Shown here piece by piece: positions 8,735-17,733 of a DNA stretch of 64,000 bases. This stretch comes from JANYHF01 sp963732765 (GTDB taxonomy: Bacteria > Pseudomonadota > Alphaproteobacteria > Rhizobiales > Hyphomicrobiaceae). The stretch is taken from positions 1 through 64,000 of the forward strand of contig CAVTAS010000001.1 in assembly GCA_963732765.1 (NCBI GenBank), read 5' to 3'. Positions within the stretch are counted from its first letter, which is position 1; the number at the start of each line of letters is the position of its first letter. Position numbers and translations under genes: made by a program. Under the pieces are notes generated by a model. That model was not told the origin of the DNA and did not search any database. It was given only the letters and a program-made list of their open reading frames with translations.

Positions 8735-10261
8735 ATGACGCAATCCATGCAGATCGAAGGTGGGGCCATTGCCGTCCCGTCCCGCTCCGACCAGGGAGTG
8801 CGGGTCTTCAAGGGGCTGCGATACGCCGCACCTCCGCTTGGCGATCTGCGCTGGCGCCCGCCGCAGCCGGTCCCGGCCTGGAGCGGTGTCAAGCCGGTGG
8901 ACAGGTTTGGCGCCAACGCGCTGCAAGGCGTCATTTGGGACGACATCGACCCCACTGTCGCCGGAGTTTCGGAGGATTGCCTTTTTCTCAATGTCTGGAC
9001 GCCGGCTGAGTTGGCGACACGCGATCGATTGCCGGTGATGGTGTGGATCCACGGCGGCGGCTTCGTGGTCGGTTCAGGTGCGGAGCCGCGTTATGACGGC
9101 GCCAGCCTTGCTGCCCGCGGGATCGTCGTCGTGACGCTCAATCATCGCCTCAATGCGCTTGGCTATCTCGCTCTTGCTGAACTCACCGAAGAGTCCGAAC
9201 ACGGCGCTTCCGGTCACTACGCCATGCTCGACCTCATTGCTGCGCTGGGCTGGGTGCGGCGGAACATAGCTGCGTTTGGCGGCGATCCGGATCAGGTGAC
9301 GATCGCGGGGGAATCGGCCGGCTCCATGGCTGTCAGTGTCCTGATGGCCTCGCCGCTCGCCAAAGGCCTGTTCGCGCGCGCCATCGGAGAGAGTGGTGCG
9401 ATGTTTGCCTCGCCGGGCAACGTGCCGGCAATGCGGCCCGATGCAGAGATCGCGGGGCTGAAATTCATGCGCAAAGCAGGCGCGCGCAACTTGGCCCAGT
9501 TACGCGCGCTGCCGGCGCAAGCAATTCTCGCCGCGGCTCCGGGTCTCGGCTTCCGCCCGATCGTCGATGGTTATGTCCTGCCACATGCCCCTGCGGATAT
9601 CTTCGCAGCCGGGGTGCAAAATGACGTTCCTCTCATGGCGGGTTGGAACAAGGATGAAGGTTTCAATTTCACGCTGCTGCAGGGCGGAGGCCTGTGGCGT
9701 TCCTTCAAGCAGCATGTCCGCAGTATATTCGGTCCAAGCGCGGCGGAGGCCTTGACACACTATTCCTCGGGAACAGCCGAGAAGGACGCTGCGTCCGCGA
9801 GCACGCTCGGTGGTGATCTGACGATTGTGCATGGCGCCTGGGCCTGGATTGCAGCGCAGATGGCCACCGGCCGCTCCGAAATATTCCAGTTCCAGTTCGA
9901 TCGCGCGCCGCTCACCCCACAGGGCTGGTTCGGTCAGCGCGACAGCCGGGAAGCCGGCGCCTTTCACTCCGGCGAAATTCCCTATGTCTTCGACACGCTG
10001 CACGTCTTTCCGTGGCTGATCGAAGATGCCGATCATCAGGTCGCGCACCTGACAACCAGCTATTGGCTCAACTTCGTGAAGACCGGCAACCCCAACGGCG
10101 ACCAGCTGCCCGCCTGGCCATCGCGTCGTGGGCCGGGGTCGCCGGTCATGCGGCTCGACTGGCCTGCCCACGCCGCCCCCGAGACCGGTCGCGAGCGGCA
10201 CCTGTTTCTCGCCAAAGTCGTGACAGCCACCGCACAGCAATCTGGAGCCCTTCAGAGTTAG
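8735..10261 (+). CDS. type B carboxylesterase/lipase family protein (508 aa)
   Basis: Alpha/beta hydrolase of the carboxylesterase type B family. The oxyanion-hole segment is WIHGGGFVVGS near residue 107, the nucleophile elbow GESAGS near residue 193, and the N-terminal EDCLFLNVW signature near residue 77. No signal peptide is obvious, so probably cytosolic. A GTG at 8717 overlaps the ROK stop, but the ATG at 8735 has AGGAG correctly spaced and is preferred. The last four residues (ALQS) and the TAG stop are encoded by the terminal inverted repeat of a small element at 10251-10384, so the original C-terminus may have been slightly different. Function may be hydrolysis of an acylated or glycosidic ester, unproven. 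Confidence 0.88.
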   Translation: MTQSMQIEGGAIAVPSRSDQGVRVFKGLRYAAPPLGDLRWRPPQPVPAWSGVKPVDRFGANALQGVIWDDIDPTVAGVSEDCLFLNVWTPAELATRDRLPVMVWIHGGGFVVGSGAEPRYDGASLAARGIVVVTLNHRLNALGYLALAELTEESEHGASGHYAMLDLIAALGWVRRNIAAFGGDPDQVTIAGESAGSMAVSVLMASPLAKGLFARAIGESGAMFASPGNVPAMRPDAEIAGLKFMRKAGARNLAQLRALPAQAILAAAPGLGFRPIVDGYVLPHAPADIFAAGVQNDVPLMAGWNKDEGFNFTLLQGGGLWRSFKQHVRSIFGPSAAEALTHYSSGTAEKDAASASTLGGDLTIVHGAWAWIAAQMATGRSEIFQFQFDRAPLTPQGWFGQRDSREAGAFHSGEIPYVFDTLHVFPWLIEDADHQVAHLTTSYWLNFVKTGNPNGDQLPAWPSRRGPGSPVMRLDWPAHAAPETGRERHLFLAKVVTATAQQSGALQS

Positions 10262-10384
10262 GTGGACGCAAATGGCAGTAGCGTAGGGGCGGCTTGCGGC
10301 CGCCCACTTGCGACTTGCTCGCCGAAAGTGGACGGACGCGAGCCGCCCCTACAAATCAACCGCCTGTTTCCACCTAACTCTGAA
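10251..10384. mobile_element. MITE-like palindromic element, GTAGGGGCGGC family, copy 1
   Basis: Perfect 16-bp inverted repeats TTCAGAGTTAGGTGGA at 10251-10266 and 10369-10384 enclose an inner palindrome GTAGGGGCGGCTtGCG...CGCgAGCCGCCCCTAC (10283-10352). There is no coding capacity. The inner palindrome recurs at 51836-51906 and 61935-62003, and the right arm shares AGGCGRTTG plus GTAGGG with both. Each terminal repeat supplies a TAG stop, one for the carboxylesterase and one for the pseudogene on the other strand, which suggests insertion between or into genes. Confidence 0.75.
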
Positions 10385-10499
10385 CCCCTCTAGGATCGGC
10401 ATCGTAAACGACGCGCAGGGTCGCTCCCGGCACATGCGAAGCAAACGTCCCGGCATGGTCGGCGCCCATGATGCCGACGCCGATAAGTCCAACTCTCAC
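10374..10499 (-). pseudogene. Gfo/Idh/MocA family oxidoreductase, N-terminal remnant (41 codons)
   Basis: From a GTG with GGAGAG upstream the minus strand reads VRVGLIGVGIMGADHAG, then FASHVPGATLRVVYDADP, then stops. This is the first beta-alpha-beta unit of a Gfo/Idh/MocA NAD(P) domain (GVGIMGADHA is the dinucleotide motif; VVYDADP is the second strand with its acidic residue). The remaining 290 or so residues are missing. The sequence switches to the element's inverted repeat exactly after DPRG, and the TAG comes from that repeat. It was probably an inositol- or sugar-type dehydrogenase of the neighbouring catabolic locus, lost by insertion plus deletion. Confidence 0.8.
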
Positions 10500-10604
10500 A
10501 GTTATGCGATCTCTCCGCTCTTTTTTCTGGCATCGGCTTAGCAGAGCGGCGCAGATTTCATAAGCAAGACGGAGAGTTTGGCCCTGCGCTCCGATACCCT
10601 GGGC

Positions 10605-13600
10605 CTACTCCGCCGGCTGTGCCTGTGCGGTGGGGCGGCGGACGAACCAGCTCTTGATCCGCGCCCACCAAGCCGTGACTTTGCTGTTCTTGCTCCGTGT
10701 CACGATCATCAGCAGCGAGGGCGTTACGATCAGCGTCAGCACGGTGGAATAGGCGAGGCCAAACACGATGGCGCTGGAGAGTGCGATCCACCATTGCGTC
10801 GATGGAGCGCCAAGCGTGGTTTCGTGGTTGGCCAGTTCCAGGTTGAAGCCGAAAGCGATCGGCAGCACACCGAGGATCGCGGTCACGGCCGTCAACACGA
10901 CTGGGCGCGCGCGCTCGCGGCAGGTGTGCAGGATGGCCTCGGTCTTGTCCCAGCCTTCCTTGCGCAAGTGATCGTAGGTGTCGATCAGCACGATGTTGTT
11001 GTTCACCACCACGCCGGCCAATGCGATGATGCCGATGCCGGTCATCACGATGCTGAACGGCTGGCCCATGATCAGCAAGCCGAGGAACACGCCGATGGTC
11101 GACATCAGCACGGCGGTGAGCACCAGGCCGACCGACAGGAACTTGTTGAACTGGGCCAGCAGCACCACGAAGATCAGGAAGATCGCCGCACCGAACGCCT
11201 TGGAGAGGAACGCGCCGGCCTCGGCCTGCTCTTGATCCGCCCCCGCCATTTTCCAGCGGATGCCCTTGGCGGTCAGGTTCATGGCTTCAAGCTTGGCCTT
11301 GACTGCGGTGCGGACGTCGTCGGCCTTGACGCCGTCCTTCTCGGCAATGCCGGCCTCGACCGTGACGTTGCGCACGCCGTCGATGCGGTTCAGCACGCCG
11401 GTGCTGCGGGCAGGCTCGCGCGTCACGAAATTGGCGATCGGCACCGAGCCCTGCGCCGTCTCGATGCGCAGGTTGTCCAGCATCGACAGCGTGCGCCGGT
11501 CCTGCGGCAGGCGCAGGCGGATGTCGACGGCGTCGTCGGCGCCAGCGGGGCGGTATTCCGAGAGTTTCAGGCCGGTCGTCACCAGCTGCACCACGGTACC
11601 GATGGCAGCCGGGCCCAGGCCATACTGCGCGGCCCTGGCGCGGTCCACCTTCAGCGCCCAGTCGATGCCGGGCGGTGGCAGGCCATCGGCGATGTCGATG
11701 ACGTTGTCGACGCCCTTCAAGGCGCTGGCGACCTCGCGGGCTGCCGCGTTGAGACCGGTGGGATCAACAGCCGACAGCCGCAACTGGATCGCCTTGCCAG
11801 TGGGCGGACCGCCTTGCGGCACGGACACTTCGATGCCAACGCCGGGAATGCCGATCATCGCTTTGCGCAGATCGTCGAGGATCTCGTTGGCCTTCTTGCG
11901 CTCGCGCCAATCGACGAACTCATATTGGATGACGCCGATGGTATCCTCGGACACCTGCTGGCCATCACCGCCGCCACCGGCGCGCCCGACACGCGCATAC
12001 ACGGTCTTTATGCCGGGCCAGCCGAGGATGCGCTTTTCCGCCTCGCGGACGGCGTGGTCCTTCTCTTCGAGCGAGAGATTGCCGCGCGCATGCACGTACA
12101 GCAGCCCGAACTCGGGTTCGACGTTGGGAAAGAACTCAACCCCCTTGCCATACTTTCCGTAGGCCACCGGTACCGCCACCAGGATGGCGAGCGTTACCAA
12201 CAGGGTGACAAACGGATGGCTGATGGCGCGCTTGGCGAACCACATGTAGAGGCCGTCCCGCTTGGGACCATCCTCCTTGTGCGGCTTCGAGATCAGGGCG
12301 CCGAGCGCTGGCGTAAAGATCAGCGCGTAGGCCATCGAGGCCGACAGCGTCGCAATCAGCGTGATCGGCATGTACTTCATGAACTCGCCGACGATGCCGG
12401 GCCAGAACAGCAGCGGCAAGAAGGCGGCGACGCGCGTCAGGGTGGCCGAGATCACGGGGCCGGCCATGCGGTTGGCGGCGAGCGCGAAGGCTTCCTTCTT
12501 GTCCATGCCCTCGGTCATGCGCCGCTCGGCGAACTCGGTGACGATGATGGCGTCGTCCACCAGCATGCCGACAGCCAGTATGAGGCTGAACAGCACTACG
12601 AGATTGACCGTGTAGCCGGCCATGGACAGGAACAGGATGCCCATCAGGAACGACGCGGGGATGGCAAGGCCAATCAGCAGCGAGGCGCGGCCCGAGAGGG
12701 CAAACAGAATGACGATGAAGACCAGGACGATCGCCGTCAGCACCGAATTCTGCAGATCGCTGAGCAAGCCGCGGATGGTGACGGACTTGTCCTGACTGAA
12801 ACTGACAATGGCTCCGGTCGGCAGCAGCGCCCTGAACTCCTCGGCAACCTTCTTTACTGCATCGACGGTCTCGATGAGGTTCGCACCCGTCCGCTTGGAA
12901 ACTTCGATGGCGATGGCGGGCTGGCCGCCCAGTCGCGTGATGGTGTCGGCGTCCTTGAAGGTGGAGCGCACGGTGGCAAGGTCCTTGGCCTTCACCACGG
13001 CGTTGCCGGCCGCCACAATTGGAAGTTCGCCGACGTCCTTTGCCGACTCGATCAAGGACGGCACTTTCACGGCGTAGCGGCCCTGCTTGCCTTCGATGGC
13101 GCCCGCCGCGACCAGCGAATTGTTGGCTGCAATGGCGCCGATCACCTGGTCCAGCTTGAGGCCATAAGAGGCGAGCTTGACGGGGTCGATGATGGCTTCC
13201 AGTTGTTCGTCGCGCGCCCCTTGCAGGTTGGCGTTGAGCACGCCCTTGACCTCTTTGATGCGGTCGCGCAGCTCGCGTGCCGCCTTGGTCATGGCTCGTT
13301 CGGGCACGCTGCCCGCTAGCGTAACCACCAGCACCGGGAACTCGGAGAGGTTGATCTCGTTGACGCTCGGCTCGTCGGCGCCTTGGGGCAGGTCGCGCTT
13401 GGCGTCCGACACTTTGTTGCGCACATCGTCGAGCGCCTTGTTCAGGTTGGCTCCGGCCTGGAATTCAACGATCACATTGCCGCCGCCCTGATAGGCCGTG
13501 GAGCGCAACTCCTTGATGCCGGCGATGGATTTCAGCCGGGTTTCCATCGGCCGCAGCAGCAGGCGCTCGCTGTCTTCCGGCGAGATGCCGTTGTAGCCCA

Positions 13601-13748
13601 GGTTCACGAAAATGATCGGAATCTGGATGTCCGGTTCGGCTTCCTTGGCGATGCCGATGTAGGCCAGCGCGCCCGCGACCAGGAAGAACGCCAGGATCGC
13701 CAGCGTCAGGCGCGTGTTGCGGATGGCGTAGCCGACCAGACCTGTCAT
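10605..13748 (-). CDS. RND efflux pump permease, AcrB/HAE1 superfamily (1047 aa)
   Basis: Proton-driven inner-membrane exporter, probably of hydrophobic drugs or metabolites, trimeric, working with the adaptor encoded just upstream. It starts with a cytoplasmic tip and helix 1 (residues 10-31), then the first porter domain, then the helix cluster about residues 330-540. The proton-relay motif AVGMLVDDAIIVTEF has the two Asp expected in TM4; a second porter domain and the last helix cluster follow near 860-1020. The full length is normal for the superfamily. The start overlaps the adaptor stop by 4 nt. No outer-membrane factor gene is adjacent. The C-terminal tail is short and basic. Confidence 0.95.
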   Translation of the reverse strand: MTGLVGYAIRNTRLTLAILAFFLVAGALAYIGIAKEAEPDIQIPIIFVNLGYNGISPEDSERLLLRPMETRLKSIAGIKELRSTAYQGGGNVIVEFQAGANLNKALDDVRNKVSDAKRDLPQGADEPSVNEINLSEFPVLVVTLAGSVPERAMTKAARELRDRIKEVKGVLNANLQGARDEQLEAIIDPVKLASYGLKLDQVIGAIAANNSLVAAGAIEGKQGRYAVKVPSLIESAKDVGELPIVAAGNAVVKAKDLATVRSTFKDADTITRLGGQPAIAIEVSKRTGANLIETVDAVKKVAEEFRALLPTGAIVSFSQDKSVTIRGLLSDLQNSVLTAIVLVFIVILFALSGRASLLIGLAIPASFLMGILFLSMAGYTVNLVVLFSLILAVGMLVDDAIIVTEFAERRMTEGMDKKEAFALAANRMAGPVISATLTRVAAFLPLLFWPGIVGEFMKYMPITLIATLSASMAYALIFTPALGALISKPHKEDGPKRDGLYMWFAKRAISHPFVTLLVTLAILVAVPVAYGKYGKGVEFFPNVEPEFGLLYVHARGNLSLEEKDHAVREAEKRILGWPGIKTVYARVGRAGGGGDGQQVSEDTIGVIQYEFVDWRERKKANEILDDLRKAMIGIPGVGIEVSVPQGGPPTGKAIQLRLSAVDPTGLNAAAREVASALKGVDNVIDIADGLPPPGIDWALKVDRARAAQYGLGPAAIGTVVQLVTTGLKLSEYRPAGADDAVDIRLRLPQDRRTLSMLDNLRIETAQGSVPIANFVTREPARSTGVLNRIDGVRNVTVEAGIAEKDGVKADDVRTAVKAKLEAMNLTAKGIRWKMAGADQEQAEAGAFLSKAFGAAIFLIFVVLLAQFNKFLSVGLVLTAVLMSTIGVFLGLLIMGQPFSIVMTGIGIIALAGVVVNNNIVLIDTYDHLRKEGWDKTEAILHTCRERARPVVLTAVTAILGVLPIAFGFNLELANHETTLGAPSTQWWIALSSAIVFGLAYSTVLTLIVTPSLLMIVTRSKNSKVTAWWARIKSWFVRRPTAQAQPAE

Positions 13749-14914
13749 TGCACCGATCCCGCGGTCTGTCCGGCGAGCTTACCGATGACGGCGGCGTCGG
13801 CTTCCATGGCGTTGACCTTGTCGCCCTTGGCCACCAGTTCCTGCCCGGCCACAATAATGCGCGCATCAGTGGGAACGCCACCAAGGACAAGTCCTTGCTC
13901 GGTGTCGTCTATGACATCGATGGCGACGAAGTCGACGGTGTCGTCGGGCTTCAGGATGCGGATACCGAGCTCGCCTTCGCCCGACAGGGTGACGACCGAG
14001 CGCGGCAACTGCACCGCCCTTGCGCTCTCGCCGCGCAGGATCAGCTCGACCGTCATGCCGGCGGGGATCGTCCCCTTCGGGTTGGGGATCGCCACTTCGA
14101 TCGGGAAGGTGCGGGTCTGTGCCGAGGCTTCGCGGCTGATGTGGCGGATAATGCCGGTTGCCGCGGCGCCGGAGATCAGATGGATCTCGGCGGCCGAGCC
14201 AATGGCCAACTGCGCCAAGTCGCGCTCGCTGACTTCGCCGACCGCGACGATCGGATCGAGCTGTAGCAGTACGCCGAGTGGCGCGCCGGCCTGCACAAAG
14301 CTGCCTTTCTCGACGTCGACCCTGTCGACCAGACCAGAGAAGGGCGCCTTCACTTCCAGCCGCTTGATCTCAGCCTCGGCTTGCTCCACCTGCGAGCGTG
14401 CGGTCATCAGCGCCGACATGGCCGTGTCGGCCTGCAAACGGGGCGTGGTGCCGCGTTTCACCAGCGCGGACGTCGCGTCGTACTCGGTCTGGCGCTGTTC
14501 CAGGATGGCGCGGGCGGTCTTGACCATGGCGGTCTTGTCCTCGGCGTCCAACTTCAGGACTTCCGAACCCTCTTTGATCTGGTCGCCCTTGCGGATTATC
14601 AGCTCGCCGATGACGCCCGAGGCGCGCGCGGCCAGGATCACGCGCTTGTCGGCCTGCGTGACGCCGGAGATGCGGATGGTGCGGAAGTGATCGACAAAGG
14701 ACGGCTTGACGAAGGCCACCGTCTGAAGTGCCGTCGTTGGGGTGACATTCGCCGCAGACTCCGGTTTTTTCACCGGATCTTCTACTTTTTTGTCTGCTGT
14801 TTCGGCCTTCCCCAAGGCGCTGCCGACCGAGGAAAACTCGCCGGTCGCAACCCAGAGTCCCGAAACAATCAGGACAGCCAGCGCCGCCCAGGTGTGGAAC
14901 TTGATCTTCGTCAT
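13745..14914 (-). CDS. RND efflux periplasmic adaptor subunit (389 aa)
   Basis: Membrane fusion protein of the RND pump. The start is the ATG of MTKIKFHTW; the 26 codons upstream in frame look noncoding. An N-terminal hydrophobic helix (residues 9-24) anchors it or acts as an uncleaved signal. A Lys/Pro-rich linker follows, then a lipoyl half-motif (VIGELIIRKGDQIKEGS), an alpha-hairpin (TARAILEQRQTEYDATS to QVEQAEAEIKRLEV), the second lipoyl half (APFSGLVDRVDVEKG) and beta-barrel domains. Translationally coupled to the permease. The upstream intergenic region contains a 12-bp perfect palindrome that could be an operator. Confidence 0.93.
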   Translation of the reverse strand: MTKIKFHTWAALAVLIVSGLWVATGEFSSVGSALGKAETADKKVEDPVKKPESAANVTPTTALQTVAFVKPSFVDHFRTIRISGVTQADKRVILAARASGVIGELIIRKGDQIKEGSEVLKLDAEDKTAMVKTARAILEQRQTEYDATSALVKRGTTPRLQADTAMSALMTARSQVEQAEAEIKRLEVKAPFSGLVDRVDVEKGSFVQAGAPLGVLLQLDPIVAVGEVSERDLAQLAIGSAAEIHLISGAAATGIIRHISREASAQTRTFPIEVAIPNPKGTIPAGMTVELILRGESARAVQLPRSVVTLSGEGELGIRILKPDDTVDFVAIDVIDDTEQGLVLGGVPTDARIIVAGQELVAKGDKVNAMEADAAVIGKLAGQTAGSVQ

Positions 14915-15064
14915 AGTCGTCGCAGCCTCTCGCGGGTAACGCAAAGGCCGGGCCGGCCCTTCAATGAAGCCATTGGCGCCACTAGCTGCCAACCGGCCGG
15001 GCGAACCCGGAGTGATGTCGCGGGTTCAGGGTCCATCTATGCACTTTTCAGGTGGCGGCCACCG

Positions 15065-15076
15065 TGTCAATTGACA
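15065..15076. promoter_or_regulatory. candidate operator palindrome upstream of the RND pump
   Basis: Perfect 12-bp palindrome TGTCAATTGACA in the otherwise featureless 398-bp gap (14915-15312) between the divergent RND adaptor and PepSY genes. Size and symmetry fit a dimeric repressor site (TetR- or MarR-like), but no such regulator gene is adjacent, so this is a guess. I see no other gene in the gap. Confidence 0.3.
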
Positions 15077-15312
15077 ATTCAAGCACATGGGAAATGGCGC
15101 GAAGCCGAAACGACGCCATGACGCACGAAACAGGGATGTGGCGCGGACCCTCGTTTCAAATAGCAATGGTCGATGTCATAGCAAAGCAATGCGCGCCGCC
15201 CATGGTGGCCAAACCAAGGCAGCGACACTGGGGCCGTTGCATCGAAGGCCGGTTGCGTTCAACTGATGCTATCCAACGGTGACCGCAGAGCGCACGACTG
15301 AGGATTAAGAGC

Positions 15313-15895
15313 ATGTATATCTTCGTATTGCGCATGACTGCCATGCTTCTGGCAACGCTGGCATTGCTGGGGCCTGCCCATGCCGATTTGGACGTAAAGC
15401 ATCTGAAGCTGGTTCGTTCGACGCAGCACCGGATTGCGTCAGGCGGTCACCACCGCCGAGCGCGATCTGAAAGGCAAGGCCTACGCTGCCACCTCGTCGT
15501 TCACGGGCGACGTGGTACTCTATTCCGTCAAACTTCTGGTTGGAGATAAGCCGGTCGTGGCGACTATCGACGCCAAGACGGGCAAGCTCACCGGCAAGGC
15601 CGCGGTTGCCGGCGAGAACGCAGCCCTGCTGAAGGATTTCACCAAGATCAAGGGCACGTTGCTGGCCGCCATCCGTGCTGCCGAAACCACGGCCAAGGGC
15701 AAGAGTTTTGCTGCCGCCTACAAGCGCATCGGTGGCAAGGATTTGTTCGATGTCGACACGGCGGCCCGCGATGATGCCGAGAAAGAGGTCTTCATCGATG
15801 CAGCCAGCGGTAAGATCCGCAAGGTAACGGATAAATCGGTCGATCCGAATGCAGCCGCGACGGCGCTGGGAGCAGCTGGCGCTTTGGCGCAGTAG
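15313..15895 (+). pseudogene. PepSY domain-containing periplasmic protein, frameshifted
   Basis: Small exported protein with PepSY-like repeats, a family linked to protease inhibition or metal and redox handling in the envelope. A signal peptide (MYIFVLRMTAMLLATLALL, cut after AHA) and DLDVKHLKLVRS are in one frame. The rest (RQAVTTAERDLKGKAY onward, 153 codons) is in the next frame. The join is between about 15412 and 15436. The total of 583 nt is one above a multiple of three, so one extra base explains it. The second half repeats the pattern of a small helix followed by strands ending VATIDAKTGKL and VFIDAASGKI. It precedes the Do-type protease gene; a functional tie is possible but not shown. 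Confidence 0.75.
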
Positions 15896-16058
15896 CGCGC
15901 CACGCAGACGTCGCCTGAGATCGCGTTCGCCGCACCTTAACAAGAAGCAATGTGGCCTCCATCTTGGCGCAAGGCCCGATACGGCACATATCCGCTCCAT
16001 AGGCCGCATCCGGCCTGACCCAACATCCCCAAACGGGCACATGAGCGGAGAAACGAGA

Positions 16059-17582
16059 ATGACCACCACCAAGGGCACAATCACCTGGACCAAGCGTCTG
16101 CTGGCTGGCGCAAGCATGCTGGCTCTGACGGCGGCGCTGGGCGTTGGCGCCGGCACCTTGAGCTTCCCCACGATTGCAGCTGCCGACACTGCCATCGAAC
16201 TGAACGCCCCCGTGCAGGGCGGCCCGGACTTCGCCGATCTGGTCGAAAAGGTCCGTCCCGCCGTCGTTTCGGTGCGTGTGAAGTCGGAAGGGCGGGGCGA
16301 CATCGCCATGAACTTCGGCGGTGAGCAGTCCCCGTTCGGCGACCAGAATCCCTTTGAGGGCACGCCGTTCGAGAATTTCTTCAAAAAGTACGGCAAGAAG
16401 GGCAGCCCCAACGAAGGCGGCCGCAGCCGTGGCCCGATGGCTCAGTCCCAGGGCTCGGGCTTCTTCATTTCGGGCGACGGTTACATCGTCACGAACAACC
16501 ACGTGGTCGACAACGCTGTCGAAGTCGAGGTGCTGACCGACGACGGCAAGACCATGACCGCCAAAGTGATCGGTACCGATCCCAAGACGGATCTGGCCTT
16601 GATCAAGGTCGACACTACGGACCACGGCTATCTGAAGCTGTCCACGACCAAGCCGCGCATCGGCGAGTGGGTGGTGGCGGTCGGCAATCCGTTCGGGCTC
16701 GCCAGCACGGTCACGGCCGGCATCGTCTCGGCCATGGGCCGCGACATCGGCTCGGGTCCCTATGACGATTTCATCCAGATCGATGCGCCCGTCAACAAGG
16801 GCAATTCGGGCGGACCAACCTTCAACCTCAAGGGCGAAGTGATCGGCGTCAACACCGCGATCTTCTCGCCCTCGGGCGGGTCGGTCGGCATCGCGTTCGA
16901 CATTCCCGCGACCACGGTGGCTGCGATCATCCCGCAGCTGAAGGACGGTGGCAAAGTCAACCGCGCGTGGCTCGGCGTGCAGATCCAGCCAGTGACCGAA
17001 GAGATCGCCGACTCGATCGGCCTCAAAGTCGCTAAGGGTGCGCTGATTGCTCAACCACAGGCCGATAGCCCCGGCGCCAAGGCAGGCCTGAAGGCCGGCG
17101 ACGTAATTACTGCTGTGGATGGCAACGAGGTGGCGGACGCCCGCGACCTTTCCCGCAAGATCGGCGGCATGAAGCCCGGTGTGTCGGCCAAGCTCAGCGT
17201 GTTCCGCGACGGCAAGACCGAGACCATGGATATCACGCTCGGCGAGCTGAAGGACGGCAAGGTCGAGAAGGCGTCGATAAAGCCCGACAAGGGCGAGCAG
17301 CTTGGATCGCTCGGCCTTGAGCTGATGCCGGCAGGTAGCGTCGACGGCGCCGGCGATGCCGGTGTGGCGGTGACCAGCGTCGACCCCAGCGGCAAGGGTG
17401 CTGACTTGGGCTTTGCCACCGGCGACGTCATCCTGAAAATCGGCGGCAAGGCGGTCAACTCCTCGTCCGAGCTGAAGACCGCCATGGACGATCTGAAGTC
17501 GAGCGGCAAGAAGAGCGCGCTGTTCCTGGTCAAGCGCAACGACGAGCAGCGCTTTGTGCTGGTGCCGGTATCAGCGGGTTGA
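16059..17582 (+). CDS. Do family serine endopeptidase, DegP/HtrA type (507 aa)
   Basis: Periplasmic heat-shock protease and chaperone that degrades misfolded envelope proteins. Signal peptide at residues 1-40. The trypsin-like domain shows His in TNNHVVDNA, Asp in TDLALIKV and the nucleophile in GNSGGPTFN. Two PDZ domains follow (about residues 300-385 and 410-500) with carboxylate-binding loops near RAWLGVQIQ and SLGLEL. Of two in-frame ATGs, the one at 16059 has GGAG eight bases upstream and is preferred over 16041. Length is normal for alphaproteobacterial Do proteases. A strong terminator follows at 17663. Confidence 0.95.
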   Translation: MTTTKGTITWTKRLLAGASMLALTAALGVGAGTLSFPTIAAADTAIELNAPVQGGPDFADLVEKVRPAVVSVRVKSEGRGDIAMNFGGEQSPFGDQNPFEGTPFENFFKKYGKKGSPNEGGRSRGPMAQSQGSGFFISGDGYIVTNNHVVDNAVEVEVLTDDGKTMTAKVIGTDPKTDLALIKVDTTDHGYLKLSTTKPRIGEWVVAVGNPFGLASTVTAGIVSAMGRDIGSGPYDDFIQIDAPVNKGNSGGPTFNLKGEVIGVNTAIFSPSGGSVGIAFDIPATTVAAIIPQLKDGGKVNRAWLGVQIQPVTEEIADSIGLKVAKGALIAQPQADSPGAKAGLKAGDVITAVDGNEVADARDLSRKIGGMKPGVSAKLSVFRDGKTETMDITLGELKDGKVEKASIKPDKGEQLGSLGLELMPAGSVDGAGDAGVAVTSVDPSGKGADLGFATGDVILKIGGKAVNSSSELKTAMDDLKSSGKKSALFLVKRNDEQRFVLVPVSAG

Positions 17583-17662
17583 GTTGAAAAAGAATTGATG
17601 CCGGTGGGCGGTTGATCGAATTGAGCCCCCCTCGCGATCTCTGAGTCCCCGGCATCATAGAG

Positions 17663-17698
17663 ACGGCCCGGTGTGCTGCGCACCGGGCCGTTTCGTTT
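17663..17698 (+). terminator. rho-independent terminator after the Do protease gene
   Basis: Perfect 11-bp stem ACGGCCCGGTG/CACCGGGCCGT with a short loop, followed by TTTCGTTTG. It lies 80 bp after the protease stop codon and just before the convergent Hsp70 gene, which could also use it. Confidence 0.85.
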
Positions 17699-17733
17699 GT
17701 GGGGACTGCGGCTTGTTGCCGGACTGTCCAAGA

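Noticed and set aside
10578..13319. A 913-codon plus-strand frame
   Set aside because: It is antisense to the RND permease gene; composition is His/Asp/Gln-rich and typical of a shadow frame in high-GC DNA.
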